A stretch of DNA of 64,000 nt from Rallus limicola (lineage: Eukaryota; Chordata; Aves; Gruiformes; Rallidae): the NCBI GenBank assembly GCA_022605955.1, contig JAKCOZ010000085.1:558001-622000 (forward strand), in the 5' to 3' direction. Each line of letters opens with the position of its first letter. Position 1 is the stretch's first letter. Made by a program: the position numbers and the translations under genes. The notes under the pieces are model-generated. The model was given only the letters and a program-made list of their open reading frames with translations, was not told the DNA's origin and did not search any database. Below, piece after piece: positions 33,474 to 46,076 of the stretch.

Positions 33474-35814
33474 GCAGGAGTGGAAAACAGTGTGTTAGCA
33501 ACAGTATTCTCACCCTAAATTCAAAACCTAGCACTATAGCAGCTGCTGGGAAGGAAGTGAACACTCTTAGCTGAAAGCAGGACAGTAGAGGAGGGAGGGA
33601 GGAGAAATGAGACTGTGCTTTTCCACAGTGGCATGCTCAATAGATGGCATTTAACAGACTCTGAAGAGGCACGCTTTGAATTGAACTGTATCCTTAGTGT
33701 ACTTCATGTATGTTTTTTTCTTTGAGCACAGCTGCAATTAGAAGTTGTCTCAGGCCATTCTCTAGCTGCCTGTTACTGCTTTTTGGCACGATAGTTGAGA
33801 TGCTCAGGAGATCGCTCCCTAATCCATTTACACACTGTGAGGTTGTAAGGCAGTACCAGTTGGCTGTCTGCCTTTGGAACAGTTATGGGGAGTGCTCTGA
33901 GCATTTAAGGTGACAGTCTCTAGCAAGGTGTGATGATTGCAGTTCAGTGAATCTACAACCAGGTGTCCATAATCAAAGTTTACTGGAGAAGAGGGGGAGG
34001 GATGTAGGAGCAAACTGGCATGTGTTATCTGTGCATTTCTTACGTATTCATCGAAGTGGCCCCACTTCTTTGCAGTTTTATAGTTCGTAAGGTTTGCTTG
34101 GGATTACTGTGTTAGTCCAACTCTACAAGGTTTCCCATGTATAATCAAAACTAATTTAGTTTTTCTTTGTAGCATCAGGAAAAACACACCCCGTGCTGCA
34201 CGACAGGGAACGAACAGCTTTGCCAGTCTGCGTTTGATTGGGGCGGAATAAGGGTCGACAAAACCCACGTACTGTGAACACAGCCTCTTCATTTTATTTT
34301 TAAGTTGATGTTATGAAGGCGACTTGTCTATCTTTGGTTCTTCAAAATTAACACGGTTTTCTTTCTTTAACTACAGTGTAAGTAAGAAAAACAGAGGCAA
34401 GTTACCTGCCGAAGCTGAGAAGGGAGTTTATCTTGAGGTCTAGGATGTGGTTTTCACTGTCTTGAATGGATCTGCTGTGAGCTCCTTGCAATATGCTTAG
34501 TTTAACCTGTACAGGAAAGAAACAAATTCCAAACAGTATAATCTGCGCCTCTTAGAAAGATCAGTGCTTCAAATCAAGTTACTGGGAGAAGCATTTTTAA
34601 AGTGTTACTTCTAGAGCCATTAGCCATGCTATATAAGTTTTTGTTTGGAAAAAAAAATCTGTGAAAATGGTAAAAATCAGGACATCTATGGTGTTGCTAG
34701 AGAAATATTTTAGGAAGGAAACACGTGTAGCTTGTCCAATTTGGGAAGAATTCTGGTGTTGTCTTGTTTTATGTGTAGATCATGACTTGGAGCCTTGCAA
34801 ATTATTTGAGAAATAGGTTGAATTTAGGTATTGTGAAGTAAGAGATGCAGAAAAGTTTTTGGTTTTTTTTCTGTAGCAGGAATGAAATGTGACAGTTCTT
34901 CTTTTTTAATGTTTTGAAGCTTCTCGATCTTTCAGCCAAACACTTCCCATAGTCTTCCGAACTCCTCTGCAGGAGATTATTTAGCTATCTTCATGGTTTC
35001 TTGGGATGATATAGATGGAAGGGAGTAAAGGTGCATACCTCCAACTAGCCTCAAGTTTGCACTGAAAACTTCATTGTGCAGGTCTTTCAAGTAGCTCATT
35101 CCTCTGTTTAACTCTTTGAAGGAATTTACAAAGGAGGCTTTAGTTTGGGTATTTAACTTCTGCTAGTTCATCCTGACAGCTTTCTGGTTTGTGTACTTGT
35201 GACTGTTCTAGTAAAAGTGACCAACTGCTAGTGGGGGCACTTGATATCAAGGGGCTCTACAATATGAATAAACAATTAGTAATGTTTATTTTGAAGTGCC
35301 AGGTGGTTTTATTTTTCTCTGATTCTCAAGCAAGTTCTGCAAAAGGAAGAGAGCTTATGTTGCACACTGAACAATCTTGAATATATTTTACTTTTGCATT
35401 GAGATGTGTTTTTTATGGAAAATGTTCTAGAAGGACCTCTGTTAGTTAGAAGTCAACAATTATTTTGGTAATTGCAACAGGAGTCTTGGTCATCGTGCCT
35501 GCAGTATGTTGGTCCAAATGTAAAAGAGGTTTTCCCTAACCATCTGTATGAGAATGTTTTTCTAGTGTTTTTAGGATGTCACAGACACAGATGGGGTATG
35601 CATTAAGCAGGTGACCCTAAACATTTGGCCTTTTTTTTCAAAGATGGATACCTGCAGTTAAAGCAGTAGCTCTAATCAACTCTGTGGCCGCGAGGGTAGG
35701 ATTAAGCAGAGGATCAACAGCAGGAAGCATAGCTGAATTGTTGTGCAAAACGGGTGTGAAAGGAAGAGGTAAATCTGGGAGACCAGCTCTTGGTTTTCAC
35801 TGTCTGTTCCTTAT
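33474..35814. other. Intergenic/intronic, nothing recognised
   Basis: AT-rich DNA with no supported exon, RNA gene or named repeat. Confidence 0.4.
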
Positions 35815-36225
35815 CACAGAATCACAGAATTATCAAGGTTGGAAAAGACCTAAAAGATCATCCAGTCCAACCATTCACCTATTACTACCAGCTCCCACTA
35901 AACCATGTCCCTCAATACAACATCCAGTCTCTCCTTGAACACCCCCAGGGTTGGTGACTCCACCACCTCCCTGGGCAGTGCATTCCAGTGCCTGACTACC
36001 CTTTCTGAGAAGTAGTGCTTCCTAATGTCCAGCCTGAATCTCCCCTGGCGCAGCTTGGCACCATTCCCTCTAGTTCTATCACTGTCTACACGAGAGAAGA
36101 GGCCGACCCCCAGCTCACCACAACCTCCCTTCAGGAAGTTATAGAGAGCTACAAGGTCTCCCCTGAGCCTCCTCTTCTCCAGGCTGAATATCTCTGAATA
36201 TCTGAATATCTCCAGGCTTATATAT
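35815..36225 (-). mobile_element. CR1 LINE 3' fragment
   Basis: Starts with ATCACAGAATCACAGAAT (reverse of the CR1 3' end), continues AAGGTTGGAAAAGACC and CTCCACCACCTCCCTGGGCA, and ends in a short direct repeat of CTGAATATCT. Lies immediately upstream of the ERV integrase remnant. Confidence 0.9.
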
Positions 36226-36294
36226 CTCTGTGGTAATGTTTTAAGTCCTTTTCAAGAGAAAATCAAAGCCTTTAAGATCACTTGCTGAAAGTCA

Positions 36295-37053
36295 ACAAAA
36301 GCACTTTTTTACATGCCTCTTGAAATGTATACCAAATTATTGTTCCATGAGATAATACCCAGGTTTGGAGTTCCTGCAATAATATCTTCAGATAGGGGAC
36401 CACATTTTGTATCTAAAATAATAAAACAGACTAGTCACCATCTAGGAATAGATTGGCAATTGCATACCCCATACCGACCCCAATCAAGCGGCCAGGTGGA
36501 GAAAATGAATCATTTAATCAAACAACAGATTGTTAAATTAGGACAGGAAACAGATTTAGCCTGGCTGCAGTCGTTGTCACTAGCCCTTATCCGAATACGA
36601 ACCAGACCCAGAGTGAGAGAGGGGCTTAGTCCCTTTGAAATTTTGTATGGACGACCCTATGGGGTACAAAAAGGAATGTCTTCACAAACTGGTGAAGAAA
36701 CAATGGCTTCCTATATGGTGGCACTTAACAAACAACTAAAGAAAATGGAAAAGCATGTAATGGGGACACGTGGTAGAGGTTTGGATGGGCCTGTTCATCA
36801 CATACAACCAGGAGACTATGTATATGTTAAGTCTTTTACAGAAAGAAGCTTGGAACCACAGTGGACCGGACCTTATCAAGTCCTTCTTACAACTTACACG
36901 GCAGTCAAGGTTGAGAGGCTGAGCTCCTGGATTCACCACACTCGGGTCAAAAGGACACCTACAACTCCATGGAAAGTGACTTCAGATAACGAGGAACTGA
37001 AACTTAAGCTCGTTCGGGCAAATAAGAACAGAAACAATGTGGGTAACGAGTAA
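36295..37053 (+). pseudogene. Gammaretrovirus-like ERV integrase, C-terminal two thirds
   Basis: Frame of about 246 codons with integrase core motifs SSDRGPHFV (second catalytic Asp) and PQSSGQVEKMN (catalytic Glu), then GLSPFEILYGRP and the C-terminal SH3-like domain QPGDYVYVKSF. The first catalytic Asp, zinc-binding domain, RT, protease and gag are missing because the element is 5'-truncated next to a CR1. The style is class I (gamma/epsilon-like), clearly different from the betaretrovirus-like copies at 11.5 and 20.9 kb. Confidence 0.85.
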
Positions 37054-37119
37054 GTGAACCAGAGGTTAAGGTTTGGGCTACCAAAGAAAGTTTAAGTCAG
37101 TAACCAATCCAGGTTCAGA

Positions 37120-38715
37120 ATGAGCTGCAATAAATTGAAAATATCAATATGCTTCAGCATCTTTTCTATAGCTTATAACCAAACAGATTGGCCTTGGAAT
37201 TATGCTCAGAAAGACTTCACTGTGAAGGGGGAAAGTGTGGATCCCGGAACAAAAATAGCCACAGTAATCTTTACAGAAGGTGATGTATATCAAGGGAAAT
37301 GGGATAAAGATGAAGATGAATTAACCCAAATATGGGGAAGAATAGGAGAAAGAATAACAACAGGATGTCGGGCATACCATGAGGGCCATGGTCTCAGGAG
37401 ATACTATGATTGGAGTAAGAAGATTACCAACCTCATATAAAGTTGGAGAATCACGTCAAAGAAAATCGATCTGTTGGTTCAACCACACTCTAACTGAACC
37501 TGTCATCCTAACCTGTCTATGGCAAAAGACAGAAGGGCAGGTATTGTTGTTTAATAGAATAAAAATCAACATACTACCACCATCACCCACTGTAACTGTG
37601 ACAACAACTACCAAACGTCCTAAGACGCAGTTTAGAAATAGGATGAGCTTTGAGCCCAAAGTCTATAAAATTGGCCCATACGTAATCAAAAATGTGGGAC
37701 AACAACAAGTGGTGTTTAATCCGGAATGGTCCCTTAAAAGATAAAACTACAAATGCAAGTTAATGTTTCTGAAATAAAACCATCCTGTTCTCCCTTTTTA
37801 CAAACCTCATACGAGGGATGGACAACTTGGTTGAGAAGGAGGGGAAATATTTCTAGGAATCGGAAAACAAGAGATGTAACTGGAGTATTAGGAACAGGAC
37901 TTGGGGTGTTAAATTCAATAGATTCAGAAGTAATAATGAATAAATTGGCCGCTACCACAGTAGATATATCAAAACTAGAACAACCATTGAGATCTTCATT
38001 ATTAGCACTAGGGGCACAGCAATGGTTAATATCAAAAATACTTCCAAGGTGGGAACAAATGAATGTAAAAGATAATCAATTGATTACTGAGACACTAGGT
38101 GGACTACAGAGTGACGTTGCCTTAGCTATTAGTTGCATCCAAACCCAGCTATGGGTACAATCAGTAGCAGCATCTATAATAAGAGAAGGGGAGGAAGGCA
38201 TATTTCCCACAGAGATTCGAAAGGTAGTTTGGGACAGTGCTACAGAAGTGGAAAGAAAACTCCAATCGTGGTGGAGTATGGTCAATTTCACCTATAACCC
38301 AAACACACATACAGTTACAGCCTTTGTGTTAACTATACATAATGCAGTAATAATAACCACACACCCCATTGCGGCCCTTGGGATTAATCATAATGATACT
38401 CTGTTGTATCCTTTTGAACATAGGACATGGGCTAGGAGGATTGGCAACAAGTGGCAAACAGTTGACCTTGAATCTTGTATTGTGAGAGAACAGCAAGGTT
38501 TTATTTGTGAAAGCAACACCATGACAGCTCAGGATGTTTGTTTAGGTACGGATCAAAAGAGATGGAAATTTGAGGCCCGACCAAAGGCAAATCTGAAAAC
38601 AATACTGACATATATAGGAAAAGGGTGGCGAGAGGTGAAAATACATCATGAGGAAGACATGCAGCCTTCCTCCCAGAGAGCCCTGCCCACGACCTGCGCA
38701 AGGGCCAAGGGCTGA
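37120..38715 (+). pseudogene. ERV env remnant (surface and transmembrane parts)
   Basis: Three consecutive open blocks in shifted frames: 37120-37440, 37379-37744 and 37753-38715. They follow integrase as env does. The first contains DWPWNYAQKDF and an early hydrophobic segment (ISICFSIFSIAY) suitable as signal peptide. The third has a basic run (RNRKTRD) followed by VTGVLGTGLGVLNSI, the layout of a cleavage site plus fusion peptide, then a helical stretch, SWWSMVNFTYN and cysteine-bearing VDLESCIV. I see no CX6CC motif and no clear final membrane anchor. Frame breaks near 37.43 and 37.745 kb prevent a full product. Confidence 0.65.
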
Positions 38716-38935
38716 TAAGCTGATTAGCACGAGAGGCGAGAGTAGTCAGGTTCAGGTGCTGACTATGTGCAGGCGTTGATAGAATATTCATTGTTTTATT
38801 GTATAAATGTAAGATGGATCGACTGCTTCGGCATGCAGGCTTGTGGCGGAGAGATGCCCCGTGCATCTGCGCGCAATAAACATCCCGACTGTAGAACTCC
38901 CCAGTTATAGACTCGATTTCCCTACGTCACCCGTT
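38716..38935 (+). mobile_element. 3' LTR of the 36.3-kb ERV
   Basis: Directly after the env stop. Contains TATAAATG (38799-38806), a candidate promoter box, and AATAAA (38874-38879), and ends near CCCTACGTCA. A diverged relative lies inverted at 8655-9437. The CpG island begins at once on its right, so transcripts from one could run into the other. Confidence 0.6.
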
Positions 38936-39852
38936 CGCTCGGTGCTGCCGCCTGGCGGACACGCCGCGGTACTGCGGCCGTGTGGCGCAGCGCGCGCGGC
39001 AGAGCGCTTTCAAGAGGGGCGCCGCTGTTGCCCAGCGACCACGACGCGTTAGTGCCGCAGGACCAAGGAGCATGCGCAGTAGAGCGCAGTGAGGCTGCCC
39101 TACGTATCCTGCGCATGCGCTCTGGGGTGTTGTGGAGCCCCGCGGTATGCTGGGAACATACTCGGCGCACGCGCCGTAAGGCTCGTACATGTCCGGGCGT
39201 TCCACGTGGGCGGCGCGGAATTCGCTTCGGTTCTCGCCGCCGGTCCCGGCTCCGTGCTGGTTGGTGCCGCCGGCTCCGCGCTCGCTGCCGGTCAGGCTCC
39301 CTGCCGGTCGCGGCGGGCCGGGGCTCCGCGGCGTCGGTGCGGGTCCCGCGAGCGGCGAGGCGCCGCGCGTTGCCCGCCCGCGGCCGGCGTTCTCCCGGAG
39401 CCGGTCGGTGCCGGGCCGTTCCTTCGCGGCTCCGGCGGAGCGTCTGTGCCGGGCGGGAGGGCTCCGCGGTTCGCGGGCACTGCGCTCCGGGGGCCGCGGC
39501 GGGTTCTCGGGGGCTCCGGCCAGGCCAGAGCTCTCCTTCCGCCGAGCAGCCGGCACGGGGGAGGCGAGTCAGCCCGGGCTGGTTCCCCCGCGCCTGGCAT
39601 GGCTTCCCCACGGCAGGGGCCGGGCGGCGCGGGGCACTGCTGGGTGCTTCCCGGGCATCCTGAGCGAGTCCGGGGCGTGGGGCCGGGGCTGGCGTTGGGG
39701 CAGCGCTCAGCAGCAGTTTGGGGTTGGTGCTGGGAAGGGTCGGGGATGGGGGGAAGGAAGCGGTGCGGGTTTTTTTCGGGCTTGTGGTTTTCGCTGGGTT
39801 CTGGGGTTATCGGGGTTCTGTGGGGCTTTGCGTTGGGCCTGGGGTTAGCGGG
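38936..39852 (+). promoter_or_regulatory. CpG island with NRF1-type sites and a 5' donor
   Basis: About 900 bp of very high G+C and CpG. Contains GAGCATGCGCAG near 39069 and CTGCGCATGCGCTC near 39109 (NRF1 class), CACGTGGG near 39203, and a good donor AGCGG|GTGAGT with exon end near 39852. Probably a promoter and non-coding first exon on the plus strand. Several long open frames on both strands are composition artefacts of GC-rich DNA. Confidence 0.55.
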
Positions 39853-39894
39853 GTGAGTGCGGGCTTGTGGGGTTGTTTGAGTTGGATAGGGGAA

Positions 39895-41033
39895 GCTGTT
39901 TGGGGCTGGCGTGTTTTTGGGGCTGCGGGGAGTGTCTGGGGTTTGTGTCTCTTTTTACTGCCGGCTTGTGTGTTTTGTGGCTCGCGGGGCTGTTTTGGCA
40001 GAGGAGGGCTTGGGGCTCCTGCTGTGGTTTTTGTGGCGTTTAGTTGGGGTTTTTTTTGCTGTGTGGGTTTGTGGGGTTTTTTATTCTTATTTTTCTTTGG
40101 GTTTTAGTGGTGTCTATGGCTTGTGGGTTTCTTAAATTTTTTTTTCTTTCTGTTCCTGATGGGCTCAGGTGTTGCATGGGGTTCTTTTTATTTCTTCCAA
40201 ACTGCAAATTCCAGGGTTGTCAGGAGCGCCAGTTTTCCCCTTTTCCTGTGGCTCCCCAAGTATAATTGCCAAATGGTTCCAAGTATAATTGCCGTTGTGA
40301 TTCCGATGTTCCCTTTTGTTTATTGGAAACTGAGAACGTTGCTCATGTATCCACCAGAAATGTAACCTGTTCCTTTTCTTTTCTTCTTCTTTTTCTTTTT
40401 TTCTCGCCCCCTGGTTTTAGCTTATTTGAAATCTTGCTTGCTCAGCGGAAGGTACGGCAGGGATTATCGGGGCAGTGGTAGCAATATCTAATTCTGTCAG
40501 TTCCTTTTAGTGCCAAATGCTTCCAGCATGTTTTGGAAGCTGTACCTGCAGAGCAAGGTCCTTGAAGCTTTTATGGGTTTGCGTTCTCTATTCACTCTGA
40601 TTTTTCTCTTAAGAGTAAATCCAGGCAGGGGACCTCGTCCCATTTTCCTTTCCTTTTACAAAACAGTCTTAACTGCAGAATAGTCTTACGGGTCAGGGTT
40701 CCATTCAGAGGTCACTTCTTGCTATTTCATTTATTTACTGGCCACTCGTGGTGACCATATTCAGTGACCTGCTTTTTATAAAAAGTAGTACCGTGCTATA
40801 GCATGTGCAGGTAAACTGTCAGGTTCGTTTTTTCTCTTCTTTCCCTGCTGCAGGCGAGAGCTGAGGAGCTGGTGTTCCCCATGAGAAGGTCACAGGTAAC
40901 CCCGGGGCTGGGGATGCTGGTGCCTTTATCTGGACTGGACGTATCGTGGTCTGGGTCAGCGTTTGTGCCTGTTGGTCTGGAGAGAAGCTGGTGAGTGGGA
41001 AGAGGAAGTGGGAAGAGAAGGACGAGAGAGAGA
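39895..41033. repeat. Segmental duplication, copy A (partner 51110-52197)
   Basis: Aligns by eye over about 1.1 kb with 51110-52197: same order, roughly 97% or more alike in the right part, more indels in the left GT-rich part. It includes the 42-nt candidate exon below. The two copies lie about 11.2 kb apart in the same orientation. Confidence 0.85.
40854..40895 (+). other. Candidate 42-nt exon
   Basis: Acceptor TTTCCCTGCTGCAG, donor CACAG|GTAACC, reading EELVFPMRRSQ in the open frame. It can join in frame to 41695-41760. In the duplicate (about 52020-52061) the acceptor CAG is AAG, so only this copy is spliceable. The gene is not recognised. Confidence 0.35.
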
Positions 41034-41694
41034 GCCCAGTTCAGGATTAAAATGTGCTGCCGGTCTTGCTAGTTCAGGCTCCTTTCAGAAAAGGAACAAA
41101 GAGGGTTGGTCATGTTTTTTCTTCTTATTTTTTCCTGGTTTTGCTCAGCTTAGGTGTTGGGTGGGTGGTTTTACTGGGGTGTGGGCTTTTGGGTTTTTTG
41201 ATTGGTTTTGTCTGGGGTTTTTTTTAACCTCCTGTTGTGAGGAGGGTTGCTGTTCTCTGCTTGTTGAAGGCAGGACTTTGAATTTTCTTTTCCACGCTGC
41301 GACTTCAAGGGCTGTCAGAAGGGTTTGGGGCTTCTGTTGTGTTTTTTGTGGCATTTAGTGGTTTTTTTGGTTTGTTTTTTTTTTTGCTCTGTGGGGTTTT
41401 TTGTATTTTCCTTTTAATTGGGTTGTAGTGGTTTCTGTGGCTTGTGGGTTTCTTCAATTTTTTTTTTTCTTCTCTGGCCCTGATGGACCAGACAATCCAG
41501 CAGCCTATGTGCACACCATGAGCCCTCTTTACCCCCTTTGTCCCTCTGTTTTCTCATGCTGCTTCCACAGTCACAGCATTGGAAAATTCTCTAAAACTAG
41601 GATTGTCCTAGTAGTTTGATTCACTTGTAGGGTATTTATCTCAGGGCTATCAACTTGAAGAGCAGCCGCTTGACAATTTATTTATTTATTTCAG

Positions 41695-41760
41695 CCCTGT
41701 TTTAAGGAAGAATGTACAGAAAGGACCAGGGACGTGCAACGAGGAGAAAGGAAAGTGCAA
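41695..41760 (+). other. Candidate 66-nt exon
   Basis: Acceptor TTATTTATTTCAG, donor GCAA|GTAAGT, 22 codons without stop (FKEECTERTRDVQRGERKV). In frame with the 42-nt candidate exon upstream and the CpG-island donor at 39852. No continuation is identified downstream before the CR1 at 41.93 kb. Confidence 0.35.
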
Positions 41761-41932
41761 GTAAGTTCTGAGCGAGGGGAACACCCTAAATGCTGCGAGT
41801 GACTGAAGTGGCCAAGAGATTTTAGCCTTAGCCTTTCAGTGACATGGGGCCCGATGAATGCCAGGAGGTGTACTAGGCGCATGTGCCTTTCAGCAGCCCC
41901 CGTGTCTCTATTCGCAGCCCCAAGGTCTTTAT

Positions 41933-42416
41933 TCACAGAATCACAGAATCTTAGGGGTTGGAAGGGACCTCAAGAGATCATCGGGTCCAGCCCCCCTGCC
42001 AAAGCAGGCTCCCTATCTCATATTGCATAGATAGGCATCCAGACGAGACTTGAATATCTCCAGAGAAGGAGACTCCACCACCTCCCTGGGCAGCCCATTC
42101 CACTGCTCCCTCACCCTCACTGAAAAAGTTCATCCCCATGTTGGTGTGGAACTTCCTGTGCTCCAGCTTGCAGCCATTGCCCCTAGTCCTGTCCCCACTG
42201 ACCACTGAAAACGGGCTGGCCAATTCCCCCTGCATCCCAAGTCTAAGATATTTATAAACACTAATTAGGTCCCCCCTAAGTCTTCTTTTCTCCAGGCTGA
42301 ACAGACCCAGCTCACTCAGCCTTTCCTCGTAGGGGAGATGTTCCAGGCCCCTAATCATCTTTGTTGCCCTTCTCTGGACTCTCTCCAGAAGGTCCCTGTC
42401 TTTTTTATACCAGGGA
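41933..42416 (-). mobile_element. CR1 LINE 3' fragment
   Basis: Starts TTCACAGAATCACAGAATCT, then GGTTGGAAGGGACCTCAAGA; includes CTCCACCACCTCCCTGGGCA and AGACCCAGCTCACTCAGCC. Ends at TTTTTTATACCAGGGAGCCC, where the degenerate tandem repeat begins. Confidence 0.95.
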
Positions 42417-43365
42417 GCCCAAGTGATTTCAGCTCCTTTCCCACACAAACACCCTTTGTTGCAGCCCTGTAGTTTTGATTCCTGCCCCAGGTTTGGTGTT
42501 TTGTCTCCAGCCACAGCCAATATCCAGCTCCAGCTCCATCGTGTCTCAGCTCCAGCCCCATAGCCGTGATTTCAGCTCCTTTCCCACACCAACTACCTTT
42601 ATTCCAGCTCTGTGTTTTTTTTATTCCAGCCCCACAGTCTTTATTGCAGTCCCAACCATCTTTATTCCAACCCCAAGTGATTTCAGCTCCGTTTTGAACC
42701 ACACAGCAATAATTTCAGCCTCAACCCCCGTGTCTGTATTCATGTCCCAGGTGATTTCGGCTCCTTTTCCACACCAACCACCTTTATTCAGCTCTGCAGA
42801 TTTTATTTCCAGCCCCAACCATGTTTATTCCAACCCCACCATCTTTATTCCAGCCCCAAGTGATTTCAGCTCCTTTCTGAAGCCTACAGCATTCATTTCG
42901 GCCCCAGCCCCAGCGTCTTTATTTGTGTCCCAAGTGATTTCAGCTCCTTTCCCACACAAACACCCTTTATTTCAGCCCTGTAGTTTTGATTCCTGCCCCA
43001 GGTTTGTTGTTTCGGCTCCAGCCACAGCCAATATCCAGCTCCAGCTCTGCAGTGTCTCAGCTCCAGCCCCACAGCCGTGATTTCAGCTCCTTTCCCACAC
43101 CAACCACCTGTGTTCCAGCTCTGCGGATTCTATTACCACCCCACAGTCTTTATTGCAGTCCCAACCATCTTTATTGCAATCCCACTGTCTGCATACCAGC
43201 CCCAAATGATTTCAGCACCTTTCCAAAGCCCACAGCAATAATTTCAGGCCCAGCCCGTGTCTTTATTCCAGCCCCAAGTGATTTCAGCTCCTTTCCGAAG
43301 CCCACAGAATTACTTTCAGCCCCAGCGTCTTTAGTCCGCAGCCCCAGTGCCTTTGTGTCCCAAGT
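42417..43365. repeat. Degenerate tandem repeat (AGTGATTTCAGCTCCTTTCC)
   Basis: The phrase (A/C)(A/C)GTGATTTCAGCTCCTTTCC recurs about nine times, spaced 70-150 bp, alternating with TTTATTCCAGCCCCA and CCACACCAACCACC. A higher-order unit of about 511 bp is visible: GATTCCTGCCCCAGGTTTG starts near 42478 and 42989. The same array continues inside the 2711-bp tandem units (45355-45960 and 48066-48670). Confidence 0.8.
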
Positions 43366-46076
43366 GTCCCCCGCAGTGTCGGTGCCCAGCCTCAGCTGCC
43401 GATGCAGGCCTGTGCCCTGCGCTTTGGTGACCAGCGTGCCTGGAGCACCACGTGCAGCGAGGGTCCCACGGCCCTGCCACCCCCACAGGATTTCAACAGG
43501 ATTCAGAGGAAGGAGTGTCATTAGTGCCAGTCAGAATTTTTCCAAAGAACACATCTCTCTGTCATGAAACAGAGATACAGGTGTGTTTTGTAAAGGCAAC
43601 AGCAGAGACTTTTATGGAACATCCTGTATGGTACTTTGTGGAACTCACAGTAAAAGCAGTGCTATAGGATAGTAGTTAATCACATGGATTTTAAATCTAG
43701 GCAAGCTGACTGATAGATCTTCACAAGTGTTGTCTGTCAGTGAAGAACCATCACTGAACAGGGATTTTCCCACCAAGATTTTGCAGGTGGCAGTGCACGA
43801 TTCAGCCCTACTCACCACCTGCTTTATTTAGGAAGTGTAAAATTGCTGCTCTCAAGAGTATGTGAGTGGTGAAACATAAAAGGGAGCATCAGAATAAAAA
43901 AATGGAAAATGAACCCATGCAAATTCACATGTCACCTGAAAGCACTATTTTAAGAGTGAGGACACTGAAGCACTAGAGCAAATGACTTTGGAAAAGAAGG
44001 ATTCTTACACCTTTTAGTGTCTTTAGCTCTAGATTGGCTTTTTTTTGTATATGGGATATTTTGCTCACATGAAAGCAGCTGATCTTAGTAAAAGAATATT
44101 CCCCCTTTTTTTAAAAAAAAAAAAAAGGATAAGGTAGACAATATAATCGCTGTGTTTGGCTTCAGACTCTCCATTGTTCCAGAAAGGATATTCTTAAATA
44201 CAGCTGTGTTCTCAGACATGACTGCTATGAAGTACCAACTATAGCAACAACCAGTGCAATGAAAGTCATGACTTGAAACTTCCAGTCTGGTTTGAAAATA
44301 CCTCTGTGTGTGTATCTGTGTGCTTTATTTTGTATCTGTGAATAATAATTCTGAGCTGAGGGAAACAGTTCATATCCATACAATTATTGGCATGTACAGT
44401 TAGAGCAGTGAGGCCAGAGGTGCGGGCTGGGGAAGATGGAGTGCACAGAGAGAGATTTAATATCGAGGACACTACGAGCTCATGGTGATGGGATTCAGTA
44501 GCTTTAGTGCATTAATAAATATTGGGCTGTGCAGTAGATTTCCCCGTCGCTCCTGACTGGACTCTGCACCTTTGAAAGTTCCTGTAGGTACCGTATTATT
44601 TAGTGCTCTGGAAGATGGGTACAAGGAGCTCTCACTGATTTTCCTCTCCTGATGATGTGATGTGTTTGCTCAGCGTACGCAGGGTCAGCAGTTCTCTCTC
44701 ACAGACTTTGCTGTTTCAGGAAGTTTGGTTTCATTACAACAAAATCAAGTTTTGAAGATCAGGATTTGGAGGACTAATACCTGAAACATCACGGGAGACA
44801 TATTTTTCTTAGGTGACATTGTGCAGTGGTCAATAAGATACCTGTTTACAGTCCTGCAGATCTGCGCTATAGATTCTGCAGTCAAACACCTGATCAGCCT
44901 TTCTGGGATGTGGTTGCTTGCTAGGAGAAAGTAGTGACAGATCCCTGAAATGTTGTAAGCAATAAGCCCCCACATTTTCTTAAAATTTAACTCTGTTCTT
45001 AGTCTTCCAGGACTTGACATCAGATAGAAATTCCAGCATCCCTGTTGGATGCTCTGTGTGGGTTTCGGAAACATCTCTGATCATCTCAGTTTGTCGGGGT
45101 GGGAAGGCACATATCATTTGGGGTGAGATGAGATTTGGGTGCTTGTTTCCTCCTGTGTGTTTTGGCCAGAATCTTTTCACAGTTACTTAGACTAAATCAG
45201 CTTTGTGTGCATGGCTACAGTCACATTGTAACCACGGACATGAAGTTGTCTCGAGCCTTAATATTCCATAGCTCTGAAAACCAAGGTCAAGTTCCCTTCT
45301 ATGGAAACCCGAGAGAAAATGTCATTTGAATGCAGCAGCACTGCATTTGATTCCTGCATTTGATTCCTGCCCCAGGTTTGTTGTTTTGGCTCCAGCCACA
45401 GCCAATATCCAGCTCCAGCTCTGGAGTGTCTCAGCTCCAGCCCCACAGCCGTGATTTCAGCTCCTTTCCCACACCAACCACCTGTGTTCCAGCTCTGCGG
45501 ATTCTATTACCAGCCCCACAGTCTTTATTGCAGTCCCAACCATCTTTATTGCAATCCCACTGTCTGCATGCCAGCCCCAAATGATTTCAGCACCTTTCCA
45601 AAGCCCACAGCAATAATTTCAGACCCAGCCCGTGTCTTTATTCCAGCCCCAAGTGATTTCAGCTCCTTTCCGAAGCCCACAGAATTACTTTCAGCCCCAG
45701 CCCCAGCGCCTTTGTGTCCCAAGTGATTTCAGCTCCTTTCCCACACCAACAACCTTTATTCCAGCCCTTCGATGTTTTCTTTCCAGCCCCACAGTCTTTA
45801 TTCCTGCCCTGAATGATCCCAGGTCCTTTCCGAGCCCCACACTACAGCTCCCCCTTTCTCCCAGCCCCTCACCCCCAGTCCCACATTTATTCCAGCCCTA
45901 CTGACATTACTCCGGCTCCAGCTCAGCGCTGTTCCAGCTCCAGCCCCGCGGGGCCTATCTCAGGTCCAGCTCTGCCTCCGCCTTCTCCCAGCAGCACCGG
46001 GCGCTGTTGACAAGGCCGTAAATCAATCACCGTCAATCACTGTCATCGGTCCCAGCCCCCCTGCCCGGCTGCCGCG
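43366..46076. repeat. 2711-bp tandem duplication, unit 1
   Basis: Starts GTCCCCCGCAGTGTCGG. Every landmark recurs 2711 bases later and every open frame in it is repeated identically in unit 2. I noticed only a homopolymer difference (T7A14 here, T6A15 in unit 2, near 44110/46820). The unit contains an AT-rich single-copy part (43.5-45.35 kb) and a piece of the degenerate repeat. No gene recognised. Confidence 0.95.

Noticed and set aside
38922..39856. Overlapping Arg/Pro/Ala-rich frames of 200-255 codons on both strands
   Set aside because: GC-rich CpG-island composition suppresses stops; no domain, and several frames are open at once.
42475..43567. Plus-strand frames rich in [10 protein letters not shown] repeats (also in both 2711-bp units)
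   Set aside because: Translation of the degenerate tandem repeat; the period drifts between frames and no splice or start context supports a protein.
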